DNA from: Marinobacter nitratireducens
Lineage (GTDB): Bacteria > Pseudomonadota > Gammaproteobacteria > Pseudomonadales > Oleiphilaceae
Length of the DNA stretch: 64,000 nucleotides
Assembly: GCF_000708045.1 (NCBI RefSeq)
Contig: NZ_ANIE01000003.1
Coordinates: 806,001-870,000, forward strand
Reading direction: 5' to 3'
In this document: piece by piece, positions 7,869 through 16,202 of the stretch
How positions within the stretch are numbered: position 1 is the first letter of the stretch
Layout: each line of letters opens with the position of its first letter
Position numbers and translations under genes: made by a program
Notes under the pieces: generated by a model
Told to the model about the DNA's origin: nothing
Databases searched by the model: none
The model's input: only the letters and a program-made list of their open reading frames with translations

Positions 7869-10043
7869 TCAACCTGAGTGACGAATATGCCAGCACCGAT
7901 GAATCTTCTGATTCCGCTGAAAATCCTTATCAATCGTCGAGCGCGACACCTCAACCACGTCAAACTCCGACTCCAGCGCCTCATCCAGCTTAAACCGGCG
8001 GAAATTATTCGAAAAAATCAGCAAGCCATCGGATGACAACCGCCCCATCGCCTGACGAATCAGCGTCCCATGGTCCTTCTGAATATCCAGAACACCCGCC
8101 ATGCGAGCCGAATTGGAGAACGTTGGCGGATCCATGAAAATCAGATCAAACACCTCATTCTGAGCCGGCTTCGCCGCCAGCCAGGCCAGACAATCCGCCT
8201 GCTCCACGCGATGCTTCTTACGGTCGGCACCGTTCAACGCCAGATTATCCTGAGCCCAGCCAACGTAGGTTTTGGACATATCCAGACTCAGTGAACGACT
8301 GGCTCCGCCCACCATAGCGTGTACCGTGGCCGCACCGGTGTAACAGAACAGATTCAGGAACCGCTTGCCGGCGGCATGATCCTGAATCCAATGACGTACC
8401 GGACGGTGATCCAGGAACAAACCTGTATCCAGATAGTCCTTCAGGTTCACCTTAAGCACGCAACCGTGCTCGTGGACCTCGAAGAACTCTCCCGTCGCCC
8501 CCTGCTTCTCATACTGATTGGCTCCGGCCTGCCGCTGACGTTGCTTACAGACCATCTCATCCCGCTCAATCCCCAGAGCATCCGGGATCACCGCCAGCGC
8601 TTCCGCCAGCCTTTCCCGAGCGGCGCGCTCGTCTACCGACTTCGGGGCCGCGTATTCCTGCACATGCACTTTGCCCTCATAGATATCAATAGCCAGCGCA
8701 AACTCCGGCATATCCGCATCGTAGAGCCGGTAACACCCAATTCCCTGCTTGCGTGCCCACTGGCCAACGGTCTTCAGATTCTTCTTCAGCCGGTTTCGAA
8801 GCATGTCCGCCCGTTCCTGATTGCGAATCCTCGGCGTGATCTGCCCCGGCACATCCGGCTCCCGCGGCGTCATAGCGTTGGCGTCATTGATTTCGAACAG
8901 CAGAAGCTGGGCCGGCAGCTTTCCGTTAAACAACCGGTACTGCTTGTAACTTCGTAAACCAATGGATTTTCCGTACTCGGGGGCGCCGGTGAACACACCA
9001 AGACGCCAGCCCGGTACCGCCTGTTTAACCGCATCACCAAGGGAATGGTACAAGCCCCCTAATTCCTTGCGCTCACTCAGACGCTCACCGTAAGGCGGAT
9101 TGGTCAGCACCAACCCGGCTTGAGACCAGTCGCCCTCAAGTTGAAGATCGGCAACCGGCCGGCTCTCAACGTGAACCACCCCCTCAAGTCCTGCCCGTTG
9201 AATGTTCTTCCAGGCAGTGGCAATCACCCGGCTGTCCTGATCGAAGCCGGCAAATTTCGGGATCCTGCCCTGCTTGCCTTCGTGGGCTCGACGCTCGGCC
9301 TCCTGACGCAACGAAAGCCAGAGTTCCGGCTGGTGACCAGGCCATTTCTCAAACCCGAATTTTTCCTGTTTCCGACCGGGCGCAAGGTCCAGCGCCATCA
9401 GGGCCGCTTCAATCACTAACGTCCCGGAGCCACACATCGGGTCGACAAAATCGCCGCCACTGGCGGCGATCTCAGGCCACCCGGCCCGCATCAACAAGGC
9501 AGCAGCGAGGTTTTCCTTGAGAGGAGCAATACCCTTGTCTGTCCTGTAGCCTCGCATGTGCAGACTGTGGCCACTCAGATCAATACCCAGGGAAAGTCGT
9601 CCACGGTTCAGCCTTGCCGAGACGATAATGTCGGGGTTCTTGGCATCGACCGAGGGGCGCAGGCCACCGCTGGTGCGAAAGCGATCGACGATACCGTCCT
9701 TCACCCGCTGAGCACCAAACTGGGTATTACGGATGGCGTCGCTCTGGCCCAGAAAGGTCACCCGGAAGCTGCCATCGACGGGAATGTGTTGCTGCCAGTC
9801 CAGATGCACCACACCGTCATACAGCTGATCCCCGCTGTTGGCGTTGACCTCGGCAATGTGAAGAATCACGCGATTCGCCAACCGGGACCACAGACAGGCC
9901 CGATAGCCCGCCTCCAACGAGCCTTCCACCCAGACACCCGCAGGCGCATTGCGTACCGGAACCAATCCAAACGTACTCAGTTCATCCGCCAGGACGTACT
10001 CGACACCCTTGGGGCAGGTTACAAAAAAGACAGACTTGGACAA
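7869..10043 (-). CDS. rlmL: 23S rRNA methyltransferase RlmKL (m2G2445 and m7G2069)
   Basis: Bifunctional cytoplasmic rRNA methyltransferase. An N-terminal THUMP domain (about residues 1-160) precedes a first Rossmann methyltransferase (RlmL) with the NPPY-type motif TNPPYGERL for N2-guanine methylation. A second C-terminal methyltransferase (RlmK) has FLNLFCYTGAATVHA and IFMDPPTFSNS. The 724 residues are typical of the fused gammaproteobacterial enzyme. I start it at TTG 10043 because AGGAG lies six bases upstream and the protein then begins SKSVFFVTCPKG, the family N-terminus; the frame is open back to 10133. Convergent with the barrel gene. Confidence 0.93.
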   Translation of the reverse strand: MSKSVFFVTCPKGVEYVLADELSTFGLVPVRNAPAGVWVEGSLEAGYRACLWSRLANRVILHIAEVNANSGDQLYDGVVHLDWQQHIPVDGSFRVTFLGQSDAIRNTQFGAQRVKDGIVDRFRTSGGLRPSVDAKNPDIIVSARLNRGRLSLGIDLSGHSLHMRGYRTDKGIAPLKENLAAALLMRAGWPEIAASGGDFVDPMCGSGTLVIEAALMALDLAPGRKQEKFGFEKWPGHQPELWLSLRQEAERRAHEGKQGRIPKFAGFDQDSRVIATAWKNIQRAGLEGVVHVESRPVADLQLEGDWSQAGLVLTNPPYGERLSERKELGGLYHSLGDAVKQAVPGWRLGVFTGAPEYGKSIGLRSYKQYRLFNGKLPAQLLLFEINDANAMTPREPDVPGQITPRIRNQERADMLRNRLKKNLKTVGQWARKQGIGCYRLYDADMPEFALAIDIYEGKVHVQEYAAPKSVDERAARERLAEALAVIPDALGIERDEMVCKQRQRQAGANQYEKQGATGEFFEVHEHGCVLKVNLKDYLDTGLFLDHRPVRHWIQDHAAGKRFLNLFCYTGAATVHAMVGGASRSLSLDMSKTYVGWAQDNLALNGADRKKHRVEQADCLAWLAAKPAQNEVFDLIFMDPPTFSNSARMAGVLDIQKDHGTLIRQAMGRLSSDGLLIFSNNFRRFKLDEALESEFDVVEVSRSTIDKDFQRNQKIHRCWHIRHSG

Positions 10044-10361
10044 GTTCGACTCCTGGTTGATCAGGTATTCCGGGTAAGTTTCTGGAATGGCGGCTGAATT
10101 CGCACAAGCCGCCATTCTTTTTATTTCACACAACTATAAGAAAAGCATCACATAGATGAAATAATTAGTGTACACCGACGCGAGATTCGACTTACCTTGT
10201 AGGTGACGCGTCGTTCTGGAAGCTGGAAAGCTTCCATTAACAGGATCCTGACTGCTCTGGCTTGAACTGACAATAGTGGGTTGTCCCCGAGAGGCCTCAC
10301 ATGTCGCAGCTACGGCAGATGTGTACACGCTTGTTCTGTTAATCCATCAGTGAGGAACGGC
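10044..10361. other. intergenic region upstream of rmf and rlmL
   Basis: This 318-nt spacer has no convincing gene. It is AT-rich at 10110-10170 and contains GTGTACAC twice (10168-10175 and 10321-10328). It also holds an 8-bp hairpin TGGAAGCT/AGCTTCCA at 10217-10236 and a GACGCGTC palindrome near 10206. It must carry the divergent promoters of rlmL and rmf; I could not assign -35/-10 boxes with confidence. Confidence 0.6.
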
Positions 10362-10574
10362 ATGAAAAGACAGAAAAGAGACATGTACGCTCGTGCATAC
10401 AAACGGGGTTACCTCGCCGGAGTTTCCGGAAAACCTAAAGACAGCTGCCCTATTGAACAAGTGGAGGTTCGCCAGGAATGGCTAAACGGGTGGCGAGAGG
10501 GCCGCACCGATAACTGGGAGGGAATGACCGGCGTCTCCGGCATCCATAAACTTTCCAACGTCACCTCTCCATGA
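10362..10574 (+). CDS. rmf: ribosome modulation factor
   Basis: Small basic protein that dimerises 70S ribosomes into inactive 100S particles in stationary phase. The N-terminal 50 residues align by eye with E. coli RMF: MKRQKRDMYARAYKRGYLAG, SCP, and the W-L-GWREG motif. E. coli RMF has 55 residues; this one has 70, with an added Gly/Ser-rich tail after NWEG. The start follows GAGG (10352-10355) by six bases; the frame runs open upstream but the family begins here. Monocistronic; stationary-phase or stringent control is usual for the family. Confidence 0.92.
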   Translation: MKRQKRDMYARAYKRGYLAGVSGKPKDSCPIEQVEVRQEWLNGWREGRTDNWEGMTGVSGIHKLSNVTSP

Positions 10575-10652
10575 GGGGCCTGAATTCAACAACCCCGGAT
10601 CTTGATCTGATCTTTCAATACACAATTTGACGCAGTAAAAAGAGCAACCCAA

Positions 10653-10728
10653 ACGGGGCCTCCCGCCCCGTATCATGCGAAGAAGCGCCACGGGGTTTAT
10701 TCCCCGCTCGGGCCCGCTAAGCGGGCCC
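10653..10728. terminator. tandem hairpins between rmf and pyrD
   Basis: Three adjacent GC-rich stems: ACGGGGC/GCCCCGT (10653-10671), CGGGG/CCCCG (about 10691-10706) and GGGCCCGC/GCGGGCCC (10710-10728). They lie between two convergent genes and probably terminate both, but T runs are poor on either strand. Confidence 0.5.
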
Positions 10729-10755
10729 ACCTTCTTTCTGGCCCACTCATATTCC

Positions 10756-11784
10756 TCAGGCGCCTTTTTTGACCTCTCTGATCGCTTCAACCGCTTCTCT
10801 GATCAGCTCAGGGCCGCGGTAAATAAAGCCCGTATAGATCTGTACCAGCTTAGCGCCGGCGCGAATTTTCTCCGCGGCACTTTCACCATCGGTGATACCG
10901 CCGACGCCAATAATCGGTAACGACTCGCCCAGTTCAGCGTAGAGCCCTTCAATGACGCGCAGAGACGGAGCACGAACTGGAGCCCCACTTAATCCACCCG
11001 CTTCACCCGCATGGCGATGACCAGTCACGGCCTCGCGATCAATCGTCGTGTTGGTTGCTATCACGCCGTCCAACCCGGTTTCCCGGAGGGCATTGGCCAC
11101 AAAGCGGATACCGTCATCGTCCATATCCGGAGCGATTTTTACCGCCACCGGCACGTAACGCCCGAACTCAGACTCGCACTTGCTCTGCTCATCCTTTATG
11201 GCTTCCAGCAGTCCCTTCAGGGAATCGCCGAACTGCAGATCCCTGAGCCCCGGAGTATTCGGCGAGGAAACGTTGACCGTGATGTAATCCGCATGATCGT
11301 ATACGGCGTGGATGCCCTTGCGGTAATCGGACTCGGACTCCTCGTTCGGCGTGTTCTTGTTCTTGCCGACATTGATGCCAAGAACACCCGAATACTTTCG
11401 ACGCTCTACCCGGTTCAACAGATGATCCAGCCCTTCGTTGTTGAACCCCATTCGATTGATGATGGCCTGGTGTTCCGGTAACCGGAACATTCGCGGCTTA
11501 GGGTTACCCGGCTGGGCCAACGGCGTCACCGTCCCCACTTCGATGAATCCGAATCCGAGAGCCCCAAGAGCATCGAGATGATCGGCGTTTTTATCCAGTC
11601 CCGCAGCCAGCCCCACCGGATTCGGAAAGTCCAGCCCCATAACATTGACCGGCAATGCCTCAATTTTCGGCGTAAACGCTGACAACAAACCCATCCGGTT
11701 TGCGACATCGAGACCATTCAGTGCCAGGTTATGGGCCTGCTCCGGCGGCAAACGGAACAGAAGATTGCGGATTACGCCGTACAT
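10756..11784 (-). CDS. pyrD: dihydroorotate dehydrogenase (quinone), class 2
   Basis: Membrane-associated FMN enzyme oxidising dihydroorotate to orotate with quinone, the fourth step of pyrimidine synthesis. The N-terminal helix typical of class 2 enzymes is present ([18 protein letters not shown]). The barrel carries AAGLDKNAD, the [17 protein letters not shown] flavin/substrate loop, [12 protein letters not shown] with the catalytic Ser of class 2, and NTTIDR and GVGGI phosphate-binding segments near the end. The 342 residues fit. Transcribed alone; its promoter should lie in the AT-rich region that holds the DnaA-box-like sites. Confidence 0.95.
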   Translation of the reverse strand: MYGVIRNLLFRLPPEQAHNLALNGLDVANRMGLLSAFTPKIEALPVNVMGLDFPNPVGLAAGLDKNADHLDALGALGFGFIEVGTVTPLAQPGNPKPRMFRLPEHQAIINRMGFNNEGLDHLLNRVERRKYSGVLGINVGKNKNTPNEESESDYRKGIHAVYDHADYITVNVSSPNTPGLRDLQFGDSLKGLLEAIKDEQSKCESEFGRYVPVAVKIAPDMDDDGIRFVANALRETGLDGVIATNTTIDREAVTGHRHAGEAGGLSGAPVRAPSLRVIEGLYAELGESLPIIGVGGITDGESAAEKIRAGAKLVQIYTGFIYRGPELIREAVEAIREVKKGA

Positions 11785-12190
11785 CAGATCACTCCTCTAC
11801 ATCAGGTGAGCGGAGTATACCGGAAGTTTTCCACAGCATCCCGATGGAAGCCTGAATCAGCTTTAAATGACTGTATGATTAAGATCCCGTGACCTTTTCC
11901 ACGGATTCTGTGGATAACCCTGTTGAAAATTGAGGGGCAACGTTTGCTATCCCTTGATAACTGCGCCACTCTACAGATTGGTTATTTTTTGATCAGTTTT
12001 ATTTTTCTTTATTTTCAATGAGTTATGTTTGTCCAGCTATTTTTTCTCAGTAAACGCAACAAACTGTTACATGGTCACACGAGTGCAACCATGTGCATAA
12101 AATAGCCAGATATTGCGCTCAAAGACCGCCTCACAAGGGCTTACATTACGGTTATACTGGCAAATCTGATCCACCTCCCGGAGTTCCAGG
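11785..12190. promoter_or_regulatory. AT-rich intergenic region with DnaA-box cluster
   Basis: A 406-nt gene-free region between divergent pyrD and a CDF transporter gene. Perfect TTATNCACA matches occur on the minus strand at 11909-11917 and 12092-12100. Weaker plus-strand sites are TTTTCCACA (11827-11835, one mismatch) and TTTTCCACG (11895-11903). Between the two perfect boxes lies a very AT-rich stretch (11981-12055) with GATC at 11991. It must also hold both divergent promoters. Confidence 0.55.
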
Positions 12191-13351
12191 ATGGAAGAAC
12201 CGCTATCCCCGACTGAGCAAACCCGAAACAACCTGGCTGCAGAAATGCGAGAGGCGTCCCGCGTAACCATCATCGGGATGATTCTCGATGCCGTCCTTGG
12301 TGTCATAAAGGTCATCGCAGGTGCACTTTTCCACTCGCAGGCATTGATTGTCGATGGCATTCACTCTTTCAGTGACGTTGCATCGGATCTTGTGGTCCTG
12401 GGGGTCATGCGCGTGTCCAGACAGGAGCCCGATGACAACCACCCGTATGGCCACCAGCGTATCGAAACCTTCGGCACATTGCTGCTGGGCAGCATCCTGA
12501 TTGCTGTCGGTGCTGCATTGGCCTGGGAAAACACACTAAGGCTCGTTGCCGGCGAAGCGACCATTGTTCCGGGATGGCCAGTTTTGGTTGCGGCAGCCAT
12601 TTCCGTGCTCAGCAAGGAGTGGATCTACCGCTACACCCGGCACGTGGGCGAGCGCATTCGTTCAGACCTGATCATCGCCAACGCCTGGCACAGCCGCACT
12701 GACGCATTTTCATCCGTGGTGGTCCTGGTATCCACCGCCGGCGCCATGCTCGGTTACATCTGGCTGGATGTGCTCGCGGCAGTCGTGATTGCCATCATCA
12801 TTATTCACATTGGCTGGACCTTCACCTGGGACAGCGTCAAGGAACTGGTCGACACCGGCCTTTCGCCTGAAGACACACAGATGCTCAAGGACATTGCCAG
12901 GAACACGGATGGCGTCCGGAATGTCCACGAACTACGCAGCAGACGGATGGGCCATGACATCCTGCTGGATGTCCATCTCGTGGTAAGGCCGGACATCAGT
13001 GTGTCCGAAGGCCATCAGATTGGCATTCAGGTGGTATCTGGAATGCGGGGCGCTCTCGAGAACATTCGGGACATCAACTTCCATATTGATGCCGAAAATG
13101 ACGAAAACCAGCCCCACACCACCGAGGAACTGCCTTCCCGTGAGCAAGTTCGTCAAACGCTCTCGGATACGCTTGGCGAGCTGCCTGCCGACAGCCGGCT
13201 CCGGCTTCATTACCTCAAAGGTAAGGTTCATCTGGAGCTGTTCCTGGATTCACCGGACTCCAACGATCAACTGACCGCAGAGCACATCCGGGAGCAGCTG
13301 GGCGACCGGGAATGGTATGGCAGCGCCAGGGTGTGGCAAGCCCGCCCCTGA
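12191..13351 (+). CDS. cation diffusion facilitator family transporter
   Basis: Inner-membrane proton/divalent-cation antiporter of the CDF family (FieF/ZitB/Mam type), exporting Fe, Zn, Co or Mn. Four to six helices span about residues 30-215. Metal-site signatures are visible: DGIHSFSDVASD in helix 2 and NAWHSRTDAFSS in helix 5. HPYGHQRIE marks the loop between helices 2 and 3. A cytoplasmic dimerisation domain follows (about 220-300) with the usual His/Asp residues. The 386 residues exceed the usual 300 because of an extra soluble C-terminal segment of about 85 residues. The start at 12191 has GGAG seven bases upstream. Confidence 0.9.
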   Translation: MEEPLSPTEQTRNNLAAEMREASRVTIIGMILDAVLGVIKVIAGALFHSQALIVDGIHSFSDVASDLVVLGVMRVSRQEPDDNHPYGHQRIETFGTLLLGSILIAVGAALAWENTLRLVAGEATIVPGWPVLVAAAISVLSKEWIYRYTRHVGERIRSDLIIANAWHSRTDAFSSVVVLVSTAGAMLGYIWLDVLAAVVIAIIIIHIGWTFTWDSVKELVDTGLSPEDTQMLKDIARNTDGVRNVHELRSRRMGHDILLDVHLVVRPDISVSEGHQIGIQVVSGMRGALENIRDINFHIDAENDENQPHTTEELPSREQVRQTLSDTLGELPADSRLRLHYLKGKVHLELFLDSPDSNDQLTAEHIREQLGDREWYGSARVWQARP

Positions 13352-13367
13352 CGGTTTCAGAGCGGCG

Positions 13368-14867
13368 TTATCGGCGCCGCTTTTCCTCCATCCGCGACAG
13401 AAACTCCTGCATGATCAGGGTGTAGAGTTCCCCGCCAAGGAACCGATCTTCCACCCCGGCATCAATGCTGGGGTTGTCGTTCACTTCAATCACGGCGACC
13501 CGGTTTCCGGACTGTTTGATGTCCACCCCATATAATCCATTGCCGATCAATCGCGTTGCATTCAAAGCCGCCTGGATGACATTCTTCGGCACCTCATACG
13601 TGGGCAGGGTTTCGAAATCCCCGCTTTCAATGGAGGCATCGCCATGCTGGTAGATCTGCCAGTGCCCTTTGACCATCATATATTTGCAGGCATAGATCGC
13701 CCGCCCACCCAGTACCCCAATGCGCCAATCGTAATCGGTGTATAGATACTCCTGCGCCAGTACCAGTGCAGACTGTTTGAACAGTGCCCTCAGGCCGGCA
13801 CGCAGTGACGCTTCGTTTTCCGCCTTGGTGACACCTCGCGAGAAGGCACCGTCCGGTATCTTCAGGACGACCGGGAAGCCAATTTCCTCCATCACCTGAT
13901 CAGCAGCCTCTTTTCTGTCCTTCGAAAGGATCATCGTTTTCGGTGTCGGAACCTTGTTGTTCTTGAGCAGGTCCGCAAGAAACACCTTGTTCGTGCATTT
14001 CAGAATCGATGCCGGATCATCAATCACCACCATGCCCTCGGCGTCGGCCTTGCGGGCAAATCGGTAGGTATGGTGATCAATCGCTGTGGTCTCACGAATA
14101 AACAAACCGTCGTATTCAGGCAATCTCATGTAATCCCGACGGGTAATCTGCTCGACGTTGATACCGAGTTTACGGCCTGCTTTCTCGAAACGCTTCAGCG
14201 CAACCTGATCACTGGGCGGCATGTCCTCCTCGGGGTTCACCAGCACAGCCAAATCAAAGCGGTAACGGCGCCTGGTTCTGGGTTTGCGCCAGACCATACT
14301 GCTGAACCCGTCAAACGCTGCGGCGAACAGATCCTGCTCATGCTCATCAAGGTCCGACGGAGCCCCCGGGCGCATCGATTCTATCTGCCATTGTTTACGA
14401 CGCTTGAAGACCACGTTGAGAATCGGGCAAGGAAATCGTTCAAACAAAGCCCGGGCGACTGGTTTGAGTTCCGGTTGCTCGGCCTGACCAAAATAGGTGC
14501 GGATTCTCACTTCATGGGTCGCATCACGATCGTCACTGGCCGGGTCGATGGCGGCTCCCGACGCTTCCAGCCAGTTCACAACGCTGGAATCAAGCTCTTC
14601 AAGCTCCAGCGAAAACAGCCCCTTTCGCCCAAGATCGTTGAGGGTGAGCACGGACGGGACAACATGATGGCCACGAGCCTCAGCCAGTAATGAGCAATAA
14701 TAACCCTGGCTCAGGTATCTGGCGCTTTGGCAAAGATTGATAACCCGGACCCGACCGGTACTTGGTGACGAGAACTGGAGGTACTGATCGAACGTGAGCA
14801 CATCATCACTTGGATAATACGGCGCCCAGTCCTTCACACGGTCAACCACAATAAGCAATCGAGACAT
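13368..14867 (-). CDS. RimK-like ATP-grasp amide ligase with RLAN-type N-terminal domain
   Basis: Predicted ATP-dependent carboxylate-amine ligase of 499 residues, much longer than RimK (about 300). Residues about 1-200 form an uncharacterised domain of the kind named RLAN (RimK-like ATP-grasp N-terminal). The C-terminal half is ATP-grasp: FPVVLKIPDGAFSRGV for nucleotide binding, YDWRIGVLGG, and the metal site AVIEVNDNPSIDAGVED. The Met at 14867 follows GGGAGG and begins the family motif SRLLIVVDRVKDW; the frame extends to 14915. It is head-to-head with a GNAT-C39 fusion gene, a pairing noted in comparative studies as a predicted peptide-modification unit. Target unknown. Confidence 0.85.
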   Translation of the reverse strand: MSRLLIVVDRVKDWAPYYPSDDVLTFDQYLQFSSPSTGRVRVINLCQSARYLSQGYYCSLLAEARGHHVVPSVLTLNDLGRKGLFSLELEELDSSVVNWLEASGAAIDPASDDRDATHEVRIRTYFGQAEQPELKPVARALFERFPCPILNVVFKRRKQWQIESMRPGAPSDLDEHEQDLFAAAFDGFSSMVWRKPRTRRRYRFDLAVLVNPEEDMPPSDQVALKRFEKAGRKLGINVEQITRRDYMRLPEYDGLFIRETTAIDHHTYRFARKADAEGMVVIDDPASILKCTNKVFLADLLKNNKVPTPKTMILSKDRKEAADQVMEEIGFPVVLKIPDGAFSRGVTKAENEASLRAGLRALFKQSALVLAQEYLYTDYDWRIGVLGGRAIYACKYMMVKGHWQIYQHGDASIESGDFETLPTYEVPKNVIQAALNATRLIGNGLYGVDIKQSGNRVAVIEVNDNPSIDAGVEDRFLGGELYTLIMQEFLSRMEEKRRR

Positions 14868-15068
14868 CCGGCCACGCCTCCCTGATGGGTAATCCGGTGT
14901 AATTTTCCGCAACAATACGCCTGCGGCGCACGCGGTACAATTATCCTCAGATGCGTGCTTTTACGCATGCCACGGCCGTTTGTACAAATCGGGATGTCTA
15001 CCATAATAGCGCTTTGGGGAGCCTCTCTCCTGAGCCGCCCACAGACACTGCCCATGGTCCAATCCTAT

Positions 15069-16202
15069 ATGTCTGAACTTCAGCTCCGCACGGCCGTTCA
15101 ATCCGACCTGACCGCCCTCGAACGTCTCGAAAACCGTTGCTTTTCGGAAGACAGAATTTCTCGCCGGAGCTTCCGACGGTTTATTGAAATGCCAAGGGAT
15201 CGCCTGATCGTTGCCACCCTGGCGGACGAGCTGATCGGCTACTGCCTGGTGCTGATGAACGCCGCTACAAGACTCGCGCGCATCTACTCTATTGCCGTAG
15301 TCCCGGAGGCCAGGGGCCATGGCTCTGCCGAACTCCTCGTTCGACAAGCGGAGATGGAGGCGGCTGAGGCGGGAAGGATTATCATGCGTCTGGAAGTTCG
15401 GGAAGATAATGCCCCAGCGATCAGACTCTACCAACGCCTGGGCTACCGACAATTCGGCACCTACCGCGATTATTACGAGGATCACGGAGATGCCCTGCGA
15501 TTTGAGCGTCGGATACTGTTCTACGAGCCTTCCAGGCATTTTCTGAAGGTGCCCTATTACCCCCAAACGACCGACTTCTCATGCGGCCCCGCCGCCTTGC
15601 TCATGGCTATGGCGGCACTCGACGAACAACAACCCCTGTCGAGCCTGGATGAGCTCAGGATATGGCGCGAGGCAACCACCATCTTCATGCTTGCAGGCCA
15701 CGGGGGCTGCGGCCCTCATGGTCTTGCTCTTGCCGGCTGGAACCGGGGTTTTCAGACCGAGGTCTGGATCAGCAAGGAAGGGCCTTTGTTCCGAGACACC
15801 GTCAGGAACCCGGATAAGAAGAAAGTGCTCGAACTGGTCCACGAGGGGTTCATGCATGACATTCGTGAGGCCGACATTCAGATCCACCATGAACCGTTAA
15901 CACTGGAGAACATGGAAGCAGCCCTGCACGCCGGTAAAATACCGATCATCCTGATCAGTACCTGGCAACTCAATCGCAGCCGGGTGCCCCACTGGGTAAC
16001 GGTGTGCGCCATGGACAAGCAGTTTGTTTACCTGCACGATCCCGAAGTCGATACGGCTGCTGGCGAAACGGTAGCCGACAAGCAATATCTCCCCGTGGAC
16101 AGAAAGGTGTTCGGGAAAATGTCCCGATACGGCGGCGCACAACCTCTGCAGGCTGCCGTCATTCTCGGGCCGAAACGGGACCAGGAATCAGCCGGTACGT
16201 AA
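15069..16202 (+). CDS. GNAT acetyltransferase fused to C39-like cysteine peptidase
   Basis: Two-domain protein of 377 residues. The N-terminal half is a GNAT fold: acetyl-CoA loop [14 protein letters not shown], then [20 protein letters not shown]. The C-terminal half is papain-like of the C39 type: [11 protein letters not shown] with Cys172, [10 protein letters not shown] with His308, and an Asp in YLHDPE. C39 peptidases often cleave after double glycine in leader peptides. The frame opens at 14955, with ATGs at 14994, 15054 and 15069. I prefer 15069 because a CATAAT -10-like box lies at 15003-15008 and the GNAT domain starts immediately after. The start is uncertain. It overlaps the uvrB 3' end by 15 nt, tail to tail. 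Confidence 0.82.
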   Translation: MSELQLRTAVQSDLTALERLENRCFSEDRISRRSFRRFIEMPRDRLIVATLADELIGYCLVLMNAATRLARIYSIAVVPEARGHGSAELLVRQAEMEAAEAGRIIMRLEVREDNAPAIRLYQRLGYRQFGTYRDYYEDHGDALRFERRILFYEPSRHFLKVPYYPQTTDFSCGPAALLMAMAALDEQQPLSSLDELRIWREATTIFMLAGHGGCGPHGLALAGWNRGFQTEVWISKEGPLFRDTVRNPDKKKVLELVHEGFMHDIREADIQIHHEPLTLENMEAALHAGKIPIILISTWQLNRSRVPHWVTVCAMDKQFVYLHDPEVDTAAGETVADKQYLPVDRKVFGKMSRYGGAQPLQAAVILGPKRDQESAGT

